The notes below the pieces were generated by a model. It was not told where the DNA came from. It did no database searches and was given only the letters and a program-made list of their open reading frames with translations. Positions 26,408 through 34,352 of a DNA stretch of 64,000 bases are shown here, in pieces. This stretch comes from Methanocella conradii HZ254 (GTDB lineage: Archaea > Halobacteriota > Methanocellia > Methanocellales > Methanocellaceae), in contig NC_017034.1 in NCBI RefSeq assembly GCF_000251105.1, positions 1,178,001 to 1,242,000 of the forward strand, written 5' to 3'. Position 1 is the first letter of the stretch. Every line of letters starts with the position of its first letter. Made by a program: the position numbers and the translations under genes.

Positions 26408-27243
26408 GGGCGAGGAAACTCCTCCGCCCAACAAATTTATTTTGGATGATGATGGAGTATATCTCCGTGCCCAGGTGGAGTAAAGTTTTATTGCAGATAT
26501 CAGGCCTCCTGTTTATAATCCTGCTATGGGAGCTTGTAACAGGAGTGTTTCACGTTTTCAAGTGGATAGTCCTCCCTCCGCCTACCGACGTGTTCCTGAC
26601 CATGTTCTCTATGGCCCTGGATGGTAGCCTTTTCATCAATGCGGGCTGGAGCCTGCTTAGGGTTCTCTTAGGCTTCCTCGTCGCCTCGGCCGTCGCGGTA
26701 CCCCTGGGCGTGGCGATGGGCTGGCTGCCCGAGCTCTCTTACATAGTAGACCCCATAGTTGAGGTCATCCGCCCCATACCGCCAATCGCCTGGATAGGGC
26801 TGGCGCTCCTATGGTTTGGGATTGGAATCAACTCAGCGATATTTTTGGTCTTCATAGGGGCCTTCTTCCCCATACTCTTGAATACGATAGCAGGGGTGCG
26901 TAACGTTGAAAAGCGGCTCATAGAGGTCGCCTACACTTTCGGGGCCAGCGACTGGGAAGTGTTGAGAAAGGTCGTCATTCCCGCGGCGTCCCCCACGATA
27001 TTCACCGGCATGAGGGTCGGCATGGGCATCGGCTGGATGTGCGTGGTGGCCGCCGAGATGATAGCGGTCAAGTTCGGCCTGGGCAACATGATCCTGGAGG
27101 GGTCGAACCTTCTTCAGACCGATGTCGTGATGGTGGGCATGATAACCATAGGCTTTATGGGGCTGGCCATAAACGTCGTTTTCCAGGCAGTGGGCAGCCG
27201 CCTGTTCAGGTGGCAGCAGGGCATCGGCAGGGAGGTGGCCTGA
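26404..27243 (+). CDS. ABC transporter permease, SsuC/TauC-like
   Basis: This 279-residue integral membrane protein of the BPD_transp_1 type has about six membrane segments. The EAA loop that contacts the ATPase is visible in LIEVAYTFGASDWEVLRKVVIPAASPTIF. The N-terminal stretch RWSKVLLQISGLLFIILLWELV and the segment PRPIPPIAWIGLALLWFG-like (IRPIPPIAWIGLALLWFG) are standard for sulfonate/nitrate permeases. Its ATG overlaps the stop of the binding protein by four bases, and its stop directly abuts the ATPase start, showing a tight operon. Confidence 0.92.
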   Translation: MRARKLLRPTNLFWMMMEYISVPRWSKVLLQISGLLFIILLWELVTGVFHVFKWIVLPPPTDVFLTMFSMALDGSLFINAGWSLLRVLLGFLVASAVAVPLGVAMGWLPELSYIVDPIVEVIRPIPPIAWIGLALLWFGIGINSAIFLVFIGAFFPILLNTIAGVRNVEKRLIEVAYTFGASDWEVLRKVVIPAASPTIFTGMRVGMGIGWMCVVAAEMIAVKFGLGNMILEGSNLLQTDVVMVGMITIGFMGLAINVVFQAVGSRLFRWQQGIGREVA

Positions 27244-28014
27244 ATGTCTAGCGACATAAGGATTGAGCACGTCACAAAGGTGTACTCATCGAACGGGCGC
27301 TCCCTCAAGGCCGTGGACGACATCTCCATGGAAATAAACGACTCTGAATTCATATGCATCGTCGGCCCATCGGGCTGTGGCAAGTCTACTCTTCTAAGAA
27401 TGATAGCTGGCCTGGAGCCCGTGTCGAGCGGCGAGATACTGATGGGCGGAAAGAAGATAACCTCGCCATCTCCTGAAATAGGGTTCGTGTTCCAGGAGTA
27501 CACCCTTTTCCCATGGCGGACGGTGGGCAAGAACGTCGAGTTCGGGCTGGAGCTAAAAAGGGTGCCGCCTCAGGAGAGGGAGAGGGTGGTGGCAAAGTAC
27601 CTCGATATGGTCGGCCTGTCCAGGTTTAAGGACTCGTACCCCCACCAGCTTTCTGGCGGGATGCGCCAGAGGACGGCCATCGCCAGGACGCTCGCCGTTA
27701 ATCCTAAAATTTTGCTCATGGACGAGCCCTTCGGGGCGCTTGACGCCCAGACCCGTAACATCCTGCAGGAGCAGCTTCTGGACATCTGGCATAAGGAGAA
27801 GAAGAAGGTGCTCTTTGTCACCCATAACGTGGACGAGGCCGTCTTTTTGGCAGATAAAGTAGTGGTCATGACCGCCAGGCCGGGCCGTATTAAGGAGATA
27901 ATAGACATAGAAATCCCTCGCCCACGGGAGCGAACTGAGACCGAGGTCAACAAGGTCCGCAACGTGATCTTGAAGTCCCTTTTCGAGGAGGTCCAGAAGC
28001 TTTCGGACCATTAA
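27244..28014 (+). CDS. ABC transporter ATPase, SsuB/TauB-like
   Basis: This 256-residue protein has all nucleotide-binding motifs: Walker A GPSGCGKST, Q-loop VFQEYTLFPW, signature LSGGMRQR, Walker B ILLMDEPFGALD and the H-loop VTHNVDEAV. Length and sequence match the ATPases of NMT1-type importers. It energises uptake through the permease encoded immediately upstream, with no intergenic base between them. The gene ends near an acyltransferase in the opposite orientation. Confidence 0.94.
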   Translation: MSSDIRIEHVTKVYSSNGRSLKAVDDISMEINDSEFICIVGPSGCGKSTLLRMIAGLEPVSSGEILMGGKKITSPSPEIGFVFQEYTLFPWRTVGKNVEFGLELKRVPPQERERVVAKYLDMVGLSRFKDSYPHQLSGGMRQRTAIARTLAVNPKILLMDEPFGALDAQTRNILQEQLLDIWHKEKKKVLFVTHNVDEAVFLADKVVVMTARPGRIKEIIDIEIPRPRERTETEVNKVRNVILKSLFEEVQKLSDH

Positions 28015-28035
28015 AGCCGCAAGAGCGGGCATTAA

Positions 28036-29139
28036 TTATACGGATGGCCTCGCTGGCGCTAAAAGTCGTAAGCGGGCCTTTTCAGCCTTGTCTTTAATCC
28101 ATTTAGCCAGGCGCCGATACCTCATCTCAGTGAAATACGCCACAATGTATGCGACCACGTTTGTCAATACTAGAGATATGGCGATGAACGCCGGTAACGG
28201 GCAGCTGAGGCCGTATATGTCGTCGAGCGCCAGGAGAGCAGCTATCATGGCCACATGTAGCAGGTAGAGTGTGTATGAATAGCTGGCCATGGTTTTGATG
28301 AAGCCCTTTAGCCGGGCTCCTCTAAATATCTCCTCCTTGCCGTTAAAGTTAATGACGGCTAGCAATATTGCACACCCTGCCAGAAGTTCGAGGACGTATT
28401 CATAGTATATTATACCGATATGCAAGTCGATAGACATCCTTATGGCTATTAGGATGATAGCTATGGGGAAGAGGTATTTGAAGTATTTACGTATCTGTTC
28501 GGCATATATCCCTCTGGTCATCATAGCCGTGATAAGGACTCCGAAGAACCATACAGGGACGAGAGTCCCCCTATAGTTTGTAGCGGCCAGATATATCGGA
28601 TAGAGCGAGAAGAGCAAAAATCCCAGCATGGCTTTAACTTTGAGCATATTTTTTGGCTTATAGAATACTATCAGCCAGCCGAACGCCATGTATAGCCACC
28701 ATTCGATGTTCAATGTCCAGAGAAGCTCGGCAAATGGAGGCCTTGGAATATGAAATGGAGGCATCATCTGGAGCATCAGCAGGTTTGCCAGAAATATGTC
28801 GATTGATATGCTTGAGGTGCCGAACCTGGGACTTAGTAGATAAAAAAGGGGGGCATTAATGGCCCTTATTAATATGTCCAGGGCTAATATGATGATGAGG
28901 CATGGGACCAGGCCTGAATATATCCTTGAAAAGCGGTCGATGAAATAGCTGCCAAATCCATAATTGCCCGCCTGGAGCTTTTTGAATAGCGAGTTTGAGA
29001 TGACGATGCCAGATATGAAGAAAAATAGCATCACGCCCATAATCCCTAGATTACCGGGTCCCATCCAGATTAGGCTATTATCGTATTTGACATTTTTATA
29101 TAGAAGGTATAGGGGGATAATGTGGCTTACTACCACCAT
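28036..29139 (-). CDS. Acyltransferase 3 family membrane protein, 5' end uncertain
   Basis: The annotated part is 367 residues with about ten membrane segments, as in acyltransferases that modify surface sugars. The usual N-terminal signature RxLAxxxVVxxHxxP is visible but begins upstream of ATG 29139: the same frame reads SVLLDLLRVLACE directly before it and stays open to 29247. No ATG, GTG or TTG occurs there, only ATT 29235, ATA 29208 and a CTG inside the helix. So either the gene starts at an unusual codon or its 5' end has been damaged. The function of adding acyl groups to glycans or lipids is inferred from family. Confidence 0.8.
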   Translation of the reverse strand: MVVVSHIIPLYLLYKNVKYDNSLIWMGPGNLGIMGVMLFFFISGIVISNSLFKKLQAGNYGFGSYFIDRFSRIYSGLVPCLIIILALDILIRAINAPLFYLLSPRFGTSSISIDIFLANLLMLQMMPPFHIPRPPFAELLWTLNIEWWLYMAFGWLIVFYKPKNMLKVKAMLGFLLFSLYPIYLAATNYRGTLVPVWFFGVLITAMMTRGIYAEQIRKYFKYLFPIAIILIAIRMSIDLHIGIIYYEYVLELLAGCAILLAVINFNGKEEIFRGARLKGFIKTMASYSYTLYLLHVAMIAALLALDDIYGLSCPLPAFIAISLVLTNVVAYIVAYFTEMRYRRLAKWIKDKAEKARLRLLAPARPSV

Positions 29140-29359
29140 CTCGCATGCCAGTACGCGGAGAAGGTCTAATAAGACAGAAGCGTCTCCGGATAAATAATTA
29201 TTTCTTATTGGGCCTTGAGCGCTAACCGGGTTAATTCTACCACGAGCCTACCTATATTCTTGAATTATCATTTGGTACTTATAGATTATAGAATACTTGA
29301 TTATATAAAAGTTATGGATTATAAGCTAAGCTATTGTCGGGCAGAAGGTTTTTCTTTTG

Positions 29360-29420
29360 CTAGAAAAAGAAGACGTGGTGTTTAGCCATCCATTATCAAC
29401 TAGAGCTCCGCTTTAGTCTT
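29360..29420 (+). repeat. Interspersed repeat, copy 3
   Basis: A stretch of about 61 bases beginning CTAGAAAAAGAAGACGTGG and ending CTTTAGTCTT matches the tandem copies at 53187-53280, with several mismatches. It lies just upstream of a promoter. Confidence 0.65.
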
Positions 29421-29435
29421 TATTTTACGTCAAAC

Positions 29436-29450
29436 CGAACGTTTATATCT
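29436..29450 (+). promoter_or_regulatory. Probable BRE/TATA of the KaiC-membrane operon
   Basis: CGAACGTTTATATCT resembles a BRE followed by a TATA box about 31-45 bases upstream of the ATG at 29481. A second AT-rich box (ATTATATAA) lies at 29456-29464. Confidence 0.45.
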
Positions 29451-29480
29451 CTTTATTATATAATTTGTATTTATAGTGAG

Positions 29481-30248
29481 ATGATGACCACGAGCAGGCT
29501 TAGGACGGGCATCGCCGGCCTGGACGAGATGACCGGCGGCGGCTTCATACGAGGCGATACCACCCTGATAACAGGGCCTCCAGGCACGGGCAAGACGACT
29601 TTCGGTCTTCAGTTTCTAATGCAGGGCATCTCGGAAGGCGAAAGCGGGGTGTTTGTGACAGTCGAGGAGATGCCCCAGAAGATAGCGAGCGACGCAATGA
29701 ACTTCGGATGGGACCTGAAAAGGCTGGAGGCCGAGAAAAAGATGAGGCTTTTCCACCTGCGCTCGGAGATGCTCCAGGCGGGCGGGGCGCCCATCATGCA
29801 ATGCCTCGACATCGTCAACGCCATTGGGGCAAAGCGCGTAGTCGTGGACCCAATCTCATTATACTCATTAAACGTGGGCAACCCAACAGACCTTCGGAGG
29901 GAGCTGTACGCATTCGTGAACTACATGAAGGAGAGCGGGCTGACGCTCGTCCTTACCCACGAGGTGCCCGACATAATCACAAGGGTATCCCGCATATCCG
30001 ACTACGGCCTCGAGTTCATCGTAGACTGTATAATCATGCTCCAGTACGTAGAGATAGAGTCGGAGATAAGGAGGTCAATAAGCGTGCTGAAGATGAGGGG
30101 GTCGGACCATGATAAGGCCATAAGGAGGTATAAGATAACGGACAGGGGCGTCGAGATCGAGGCGCGGTTCGAGGGCTACGAGGGCATCATGAGCGGCACG
30201 GCCCGCAAGACAGGGGCGCAGGCGTTCATCGAGGCGTTCAAGCGGTAA
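29481..30248 (+). CDS. KaiC-like ATPase
   Basis: This 255-residue single KaiC domain begins RTGIAGLDEMTGGGF, with Walker A GPPGTGKTT, the acidic pair VTVEEMPQK, and Walker B-like RVVVDPISLYSL. The C-terminal part KMRGSDHDKAIRRYKITDRGVEIEARFEGYEGI is typical of archaeal KaiC/RadA-like proteins. Three genes for small to medium membrane proteins follow on the same strand, the first after nine bases. Established work proposes that archaeal KaiC proteins act in signal transduction, often beside membrane proteins; a membrane-tethered signalling complex is therefore a sensible inference. Confidence 0.88.
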   Translation: MMTTSRLRTGIAGLDEMTGGGFIRGDTTLITGPPGTGKTTFGLQFLMQGISEGESGVFVTVEEMPQKIASDAMNFGWDLKRLEAEKKMRLFHLRSEMLQAGGAPIMQCLDIVNAIGAKRVVVDPISLYSLNVGNPTDLRRELYAFVNYMKESGLTLVLTHEVPDIITRVSRISDYGLEFIVDCIIMLQYVEIESEIRRSISVLKMRGSDHDKAIRRYKITDRGVEIEARFEGYEGIMSGTARKTGAQAFIEAFKR

Positions 30249-30257
30249 GGCGATGGC

Positions 30258-30542
30258 ATGGAAGGCTCTCAACTGGCCCTTTTGGCAGCCGTCGTATGCG
30301 AGCTCATATTGCTGGCCTTCATCTTTTGCATTGCAAGGTTTTATGAGCTGAAGTTCAGGGAGAAGACTTTCCCCCTCTCTTTTCTCGCTCCCGCCCTCGT
30401 TTTCCTGGGTGCGATGGCATTCGCATTGTACGCCGGCTCAGGGCTGGGATGGGAGCTGCTGATAACTAATGCATGTACGCTTTTAGCGTTGGCGACATCG
30501 GGGCTTCTCCTCTACAGAAAAATGATGGGGGTGTCTCATTGA
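30258..30542 (+). CDS. Small three-helix membrane protein in KaiC operon
   Basis: This 94-residue protein has three predicted membrane helices (LALLAAVVCELILLAFIF, LSFLAPALVFLGAMAFALY and LLITNACTLLALATSGLLLY) with a short basic loop RFYELKFREKTF between the first two. No known motif is seen. It begins nine bases after the KaiC-like gene and overlaps the next membrane protein. It probably anchors or senses for the KaiC-like ATPase; this is inferred only from position. Confidence 0.75.
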   Translation: MEGSQLALLAAVVCELILLAFIFCIARFYELKFREKTFPLSFLAPALVFLGAMAFALYAGSGLGWELLITNACTLLALATSGLLLYRKMMGVSH

Positions 30543-30838
30543 GCGGAGTTCTAGAGTTCCTCAACTGGGCATCCCTTTTCGTGGCGCTGTCCGGGATGGC
30601 GCTACTGCTCCGTGCCCTGAGCCGCAGGCTCGGGGAGGCGCTACGCATGAAAAAGTACTACCTGCTCTACGACGCCAGCATCGCCCTCATGGCCCTATCC
30701 CTGATTCTAATCATCTCCGGGCTTTTTAGCGGCTTGCTATCCAGGCTATTGTTCTTATCGGGCGCTGTGCTCATGGTGGGCACAACCATGCGATACTGGT
30801 GGTGGATAGTGCCGGAAATATTTAAGCCTGGCCAATAA
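30539..30838 (+). CDS. Small membrane protein in KaiC operon
   Basis: About 99 residues from TTG 30539, which is preceded by GGGGGTG and overlaps the previous stop by four bases (TTGA). It has three membrane helices (FLNWASLFVALSGMALLL, LLYDASIALMALSLILIISGL, LLFLSGAVLMVGTTMRYWWW) and a basic loop SRRLGEALRMKKYY. It resembles the preceding small membrane protein in size and topology, so the two may form a heteromer. Function unknown. Confidence 0.7.
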   Translation: MSGVLEFLNWASLFVALSGMALLLRALSRRLGEALRMKKYYLLYDASIALMALSLILIISGLFSGLLSRLLFLSGAVLMVGTTMRYWWWIVPEIFKPGQ

Positions 30839-30917
30839 TTATTTAGCCTGGAGAGTAAAGCATTAATATCATTGGCTCAAAAAGGAAAAGGTAAGGGTAA
30901 AATGGTCAGGGGATAAA

Positions 30918-31760
30918 ATGGCGCTTGGATGGAGAGACATCTTATATTTCTTAATGGGGCTCATCGCCATCTGCCTGGTGGTATCTTTTAGCGCTTACCA
31001 GCTTACGACGTATGGGTCGGTGCGCGACGCGCTCGAGGGCATCGCCATGCAGCCGTCGCAGGTGGTGGGCCTGCACGAGCAATACGACAGCATGGTCGAG
31101 CAGTTCGCAAGCGGAGGCGGTGACACGTTCACCTTCCGCTTTGGCGGGCAGTCCATCGACGTCACCGCGTATCAGGCGAATGGAAAAGGCGAGAGCCAGG
31201 TGATAGGCATCGTGCTGGATAAGTATGCGGAAAACCTCTATAACGGGAACGTGCAGGGCTCGCTCTCCATGGCCGCGGGCATCGCGGGCGCCAGCGCGAA
31301 CGCCTTCTATTTCCTCGTCTCAGCGCTGCTGTTCGCCGCATTCTTCATAATACTCGCCCTCTCGTACATACAGCGGTGGTATGAGACAACGATGGACATG
31401 CTTAAGGGCGCTGGCAAGGTCATCCTTGTGATGGGTGCCATCGCGTTCATCTCCTTTTTGATAATGCCAGCCGTAGTCAAGTCGGTGATGTGGGCCTCCA
31501 TTAATACGGAGCTTGGGAGGGATGTGGTCCGTGTCATCGAGCCCAGGATAACCGGCGCCCTTCTCGTCAATACGCTCATCGTCATCCTCTTCGGCGCCCT
31601 GCTTTATGGGGCTGGATTTCTGCTCCACATGGATACTGGCGAGGAGGAGCCTGGTGCCACGGGATACCCGAAGTTCATCTCCAGGATGAAGGAGGCGGCC
31701 AGGGCTCGCGGTACATCGCCTGGAAGGGTGCCTTCAAAGCCTGGTCGCAGGCAGCTATGA
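30918..31760 (+). CDS. Four-helix membrane protein with extracytoplasmic loop, unknown
   Basis: This 280-residue protein has an N-terminal membrane helix (DILYFLMGLIAICLVVSFSAY) and an external domain of about 90 residues (TYGSVRDALEGIAMQPSQV... to QVIGIVLDKYAENLY). Three more helices follow near residues 130-235, then a basic cytoplasmic tail ending RGTSPGRVPSKPGRRQL. I do not recognise the family. It stands 79 bases after the KaiC operon, with an AT-rich gap, and may belong to it or have its own promoter. Its 3' end overlaps the convergent MFS gene by six bases. Confidence 0.72.
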   Translation: MALGWRDILYFLMGLIAICLVVSFSAYQLTTYGSVRDALEGIAMQPSQVVGLHEQYDSMVEQFASGGGDTFTFRFGGQSIDVTAYQANGKGESQVIGIVLDKYAENLYNGNVQGSLSMAAGIAGASANAFYFLVSALLFAAFFIILALSYIQRWYETTMDMLKGAGKVILVMGAIAFISFLIMPAVVKSVMWASINTELGRDVVRVIEPRITGALLVNTLIVILFGALLYGAGFLLHMDTGEEEPGATGYPKFISRMKEAARARGTSPGRVPSKPGRRQL

Positions 31761-32948
31761 GCCATCGGTGCCAGAGCCATGTCGTGCCTCATACCTGCTG
31801 AAGAACCTGGAGTAGAGCACTGCGGCGGCCAGGTAAAACAGGCAGGTCGCAACGTAGGGCAAAATGTAAAAGCCATACGACATGAGCACGCCGGCGACAT
31901 AGGAGCTTACCGCTATCGAGATATAGCTGCCCATCGACGTCAGGCTCGACACGGACGCCATCTCCTCGCTATGCACTATCTCCATGGAAAAGCTGTTGCT
32001 TATGGGCACGGACATGTTCATGAACAGCATCCTTAGTATGTAGGCGGCGCCGGCGATATACAGGTTGGTGGTAATTGCCAGGATTACGAGGAAAGGTATT
32101 GATAGGAGGTAGGTCAGCGATACGGTCTTGACCTTTCCTATCCGTGAGACCATGCAGGGCACCGCCATCGCCCCCACCGCCATGGAGGCCTGGGCCATGG
32201 CGAAGATCAGGCCTATCTGGCCCGGCGTGGCGGAGAGCATCTTGCTAAAGTAAACGTTAAAGAACGGCACGATGAGGCCCGCGCCCAGCCCTATCAGGCA
32301 GCTTATGGCGACCAGGCGCTTGACCACCCTGGACCGGGCCAGCTCGGCCAGCATCGGCCCGACCGCTGGAGAGCCTACGCAAACCTTCTTTTTCTCTTTC
32401 AGGAATATCAAAGGGATGATGGATGCTATGGCGACCGCGACCGAAGCGTATAGCGTGTAGCGATAGGACAGGGCGCTCCCCCCGTCGACCCCGAAGGCGG
32501 ACGACCACACCTGAGGCAGGTAGCCGCCTATGGCCATGCCCAGGACGGTGGCCACCACGAACAGGGCGAAGTTGAAGCTGAACAGGTAGATCCTATCCTC
32601 CGCCGTGCTGTTCTCGACCATGAAGGGGGCGGCTATTATGACGGGGACCGTGGAAAAGATGCCGCTCAAGAGGCTTAGCATGAGCAGCCACTCCTGGGAG
32701 GTCATCACGTAAAGCAGAAATGACACAACCGTCGATACTATACAAGACGCGAGCAGGCTTTTCTTGCTCCCGATCCAGCCGCATACCTGGGCTGCGGGGA
32801 AGGCGAACAGGCCCGTGGCTATCATCGTCACCGAAATGATGAGGCCTAAAAACTGCTCGTTATAGCCAAGCCTGATAATATAAAGATTAAAGATGACGCT
32901 GGCTATGCCCACGTAAAGGGATGTCAAAAAGTTATAGGCGAGGTACAT
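31755..32948 (-). CDS. MFS transporter, paralogue 1; start region frameshifted or unusual
   Basis: This is a 397-residue major facilitator protein with 12 membrane segments. From ATG 32948 it begins MYLAYNFLTSLYVG, which misses the cytosolic lead of its two paralogues. Upstream the same frame reads VINDYTQALKNFSTNAK, the counterpart of that lead, but has no start codon. An ATG with a strong GGAGGGG site lies at 33006 in another frame, and removal of one C from a CCC run would join them (M-P-V-I-N-D). This points to a frameshift, a sequence error or an unusual start. Three paralogues in tandem suggest a duplicated exporter; the substrate is unknown. Confidence 0.82.
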   Translation of the reverse strand: MYLAYNFLTSLYVGIASVIFNLYIIRLGYNEQFLGLIISVTMIATGLFAFPAAQVCGWIGSKKSLLASCIVSTVVSFLLYVMTSQEWLLMLSLLSGIFSTVPVIIAAPFMVENSTAEDRIYLFSFNFALFVVATVLGMAIGGYLPQVWSSAFGVDGGSALSYRYTLYASVAVAIASIIPLIFLKEKKKVCVGSPAVGPMLAELARSRVVKRLVAISCLIGLGAGLIVPFFNVYFSKMLSATPGQIGLIFAMAQASMAVGAMAVPCMVSRIGKVKTVSLTYLLSIPFLVILAITTNLYIAGAAYILRMLFMNMSVPISNSFSMEIVHSEEMASVSSLTSMGSYISIAVSSYVAGVLMSYGFYILPYVATCLFYLAAAVLYSRFFSRYEARHGSGTDGS

Positions 32949-33058
32949 CTTCGCGTTAGTCGAGAAGTTTTTCAGTGCCTGGGTGTAGTCGTTGATAACA
33001 GGGCATCCCCTCCTTTCTAAATGTTAAAAATAATCAAAATAAAGATACTTTGTGGTTT

Positions 33059-34291
33059 TTATGGCGTGATAATCCTTTGCATGATGCTTTTAGCGAGCTG
33101 CGGCTTCTCGGCGTCCTTGAAGTAGTGGTAAAGCAGGAAGGCGGTTAGGACGTAGAAGATACAGGTCCCTACGAAAGGTATAAGGTAGTTTTCACTGGCT
33201 ATTAGAAGGCCGCTCAGGTAGGTGCTCACCGATACGGCGATGTAGTTCCCCGTCATCATCATGCCCAGGGCCAGGCCCTGCTCGCCCGGCTTAATCTGCT
33301 CCATCTGGAAGCTGGTGGTGGCCGGGCCGGCCATGTTGATGAAGAATACGTAAGCCACATATGCGGCCGCCGCCAGAAGAAAGCTCTGTGACAGGGCTAT
33401 GAGCATCACGAATGGGGCTGCGAACACCTTCGACAGCGCCGCCGAGCGGACCTTCCCTATCTTTGAGGTGAGGTATGGCGTGATGATGAACCCCGCCAGC
33501 ATGACGGCGCCGGCCGCGGCGGAGACAAGGCCGACCTCAAGCACGCCAGCCTGGAGGGCTTTTACGAAATACACGTTAAAGTAGGGCACTATCATGCCAG
33601 AAGCGGCGCCAAACGTCAGGCTGGTAACCGTGAACCTCACCACGTCGGCTGAAGGCCTTAAGGACTTCAGCGAAAACGAGCCACATCTAATCCTGGTGGC
33701 ATACCCGCTCTCCTTGACTAGAAGCATGAGGATGGAGCCTATGGCGAGCAGCAGGGCCGATGATAGAAGCGTTAGCCTCAGGCCGCCCGCGTTGAGCCCT
33801 GTAAACGGCCCCCACATGCCGGGGAGGATGCCGCCCAGCGCGCTGCCTATAACTGAGGATATCCAGCTTATGGAGGCGTTAGCGCTGAAAACGTGTACGG
33901 ACTCCTCTTTCCTGGCGTTTTCCGCCAGCATCGGGGTGAGCGCCACCGAGCTTATCGATACGAAGGCCCCGCCGGCAACGCTGAACAGTAGAAGGGCATA
34001 CTGGGACGATAACAGGTATAGGGGTATGGCTGATAGCGTTGAAAGCGCCCCCGATATTATCATGAGTGCCCTTTTATCGTACCGATCGCAGAGGATACCT
34101 GCAGGTATGGACATGACGGATGAGGCCAGTACGTTTGAGGCAAGCACAAGCCCGAGGAAATCGGCCCCATAGCCGAGGCTTAATATGTAGAGGTTGAAGA
34201 GAATGCCGTATATGCCCGTGTACAGGCAAACTATGAAGCTTCGCAGCAATAGCAGCTTCACGTTCGTGTTGAAGCTGGCTATGGTGCGCAC
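33059..34291 (-). CDS. MFS transporter, paralogue 2
   Basis: This 410-residue protein has 12 predicted membrane segments. The start MRTIASFNTNVKLLLLRSFIVCLYTGIYGILFNLY aligns with its neighbours. The loop between segments 2 and 3, CDRYDKRALMI, is the MFS motif A (G-DRxxxR type). The tandem neighbours share this order and sequence, so these genes arose by duplication. MFS proteins move small molecules by ion coupling or antiport; nothing in the sequence fixes the substrate. It is in the same direction as its two paralogues with gaps of 61-110 bases, probably one transcription unit. Confidence 0.88.
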   Translation of the reverse strand: MRTIASFNTNVKLLLLRSFIVCLYTGIYGILFNLYILSLGYGADFLGLVLASNVLASSVMSIPAGILCDRYDKRALMIISGALSTLSAIPLYLLSSQYALLLFSVAGGAFVSISSVALTPMLAENARKEESVHVFSANASISWISSVIGSALGGILPGMWGPFTGLNAGGLRLTLLSSALLLAIGSILMLLVKESGYATRIRCGSFSLKSLRPSADVVRFTVTSLTFGAASGMIVPYFNVYFVKALQAGVLEVGLVSAAAGAVMLAGFIITPYLTSKIGKVRSAALSKVFAAPFVMLIALSQSFLLAAAAYVAYVFFINMAGPATTSFQMEQIKPGEQGLALGMMMTGNYIAVSVSTYLSGLLIASENYLIPFVGTCIFYVLTAFLLYHYFKDAEKPQLAKSIMQRIITP

Positions 34292-34352
34292 GTACTCTTT
34301 TATTATCTCTATACCCCCTGGCCTATAAGTATCGAAATTTCGCGCCGGAAGT

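Larger units (their letters stand above)
29140..29480. other. Intergenic region between divergent genes
   Basis: This 341-base gap contains the likely 5' extension of the acyltransferase (to about 29247), one copy of a short interspersed repeat (29360-29420), and the promoter of the KaiC operon. Confidence 0.6.
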
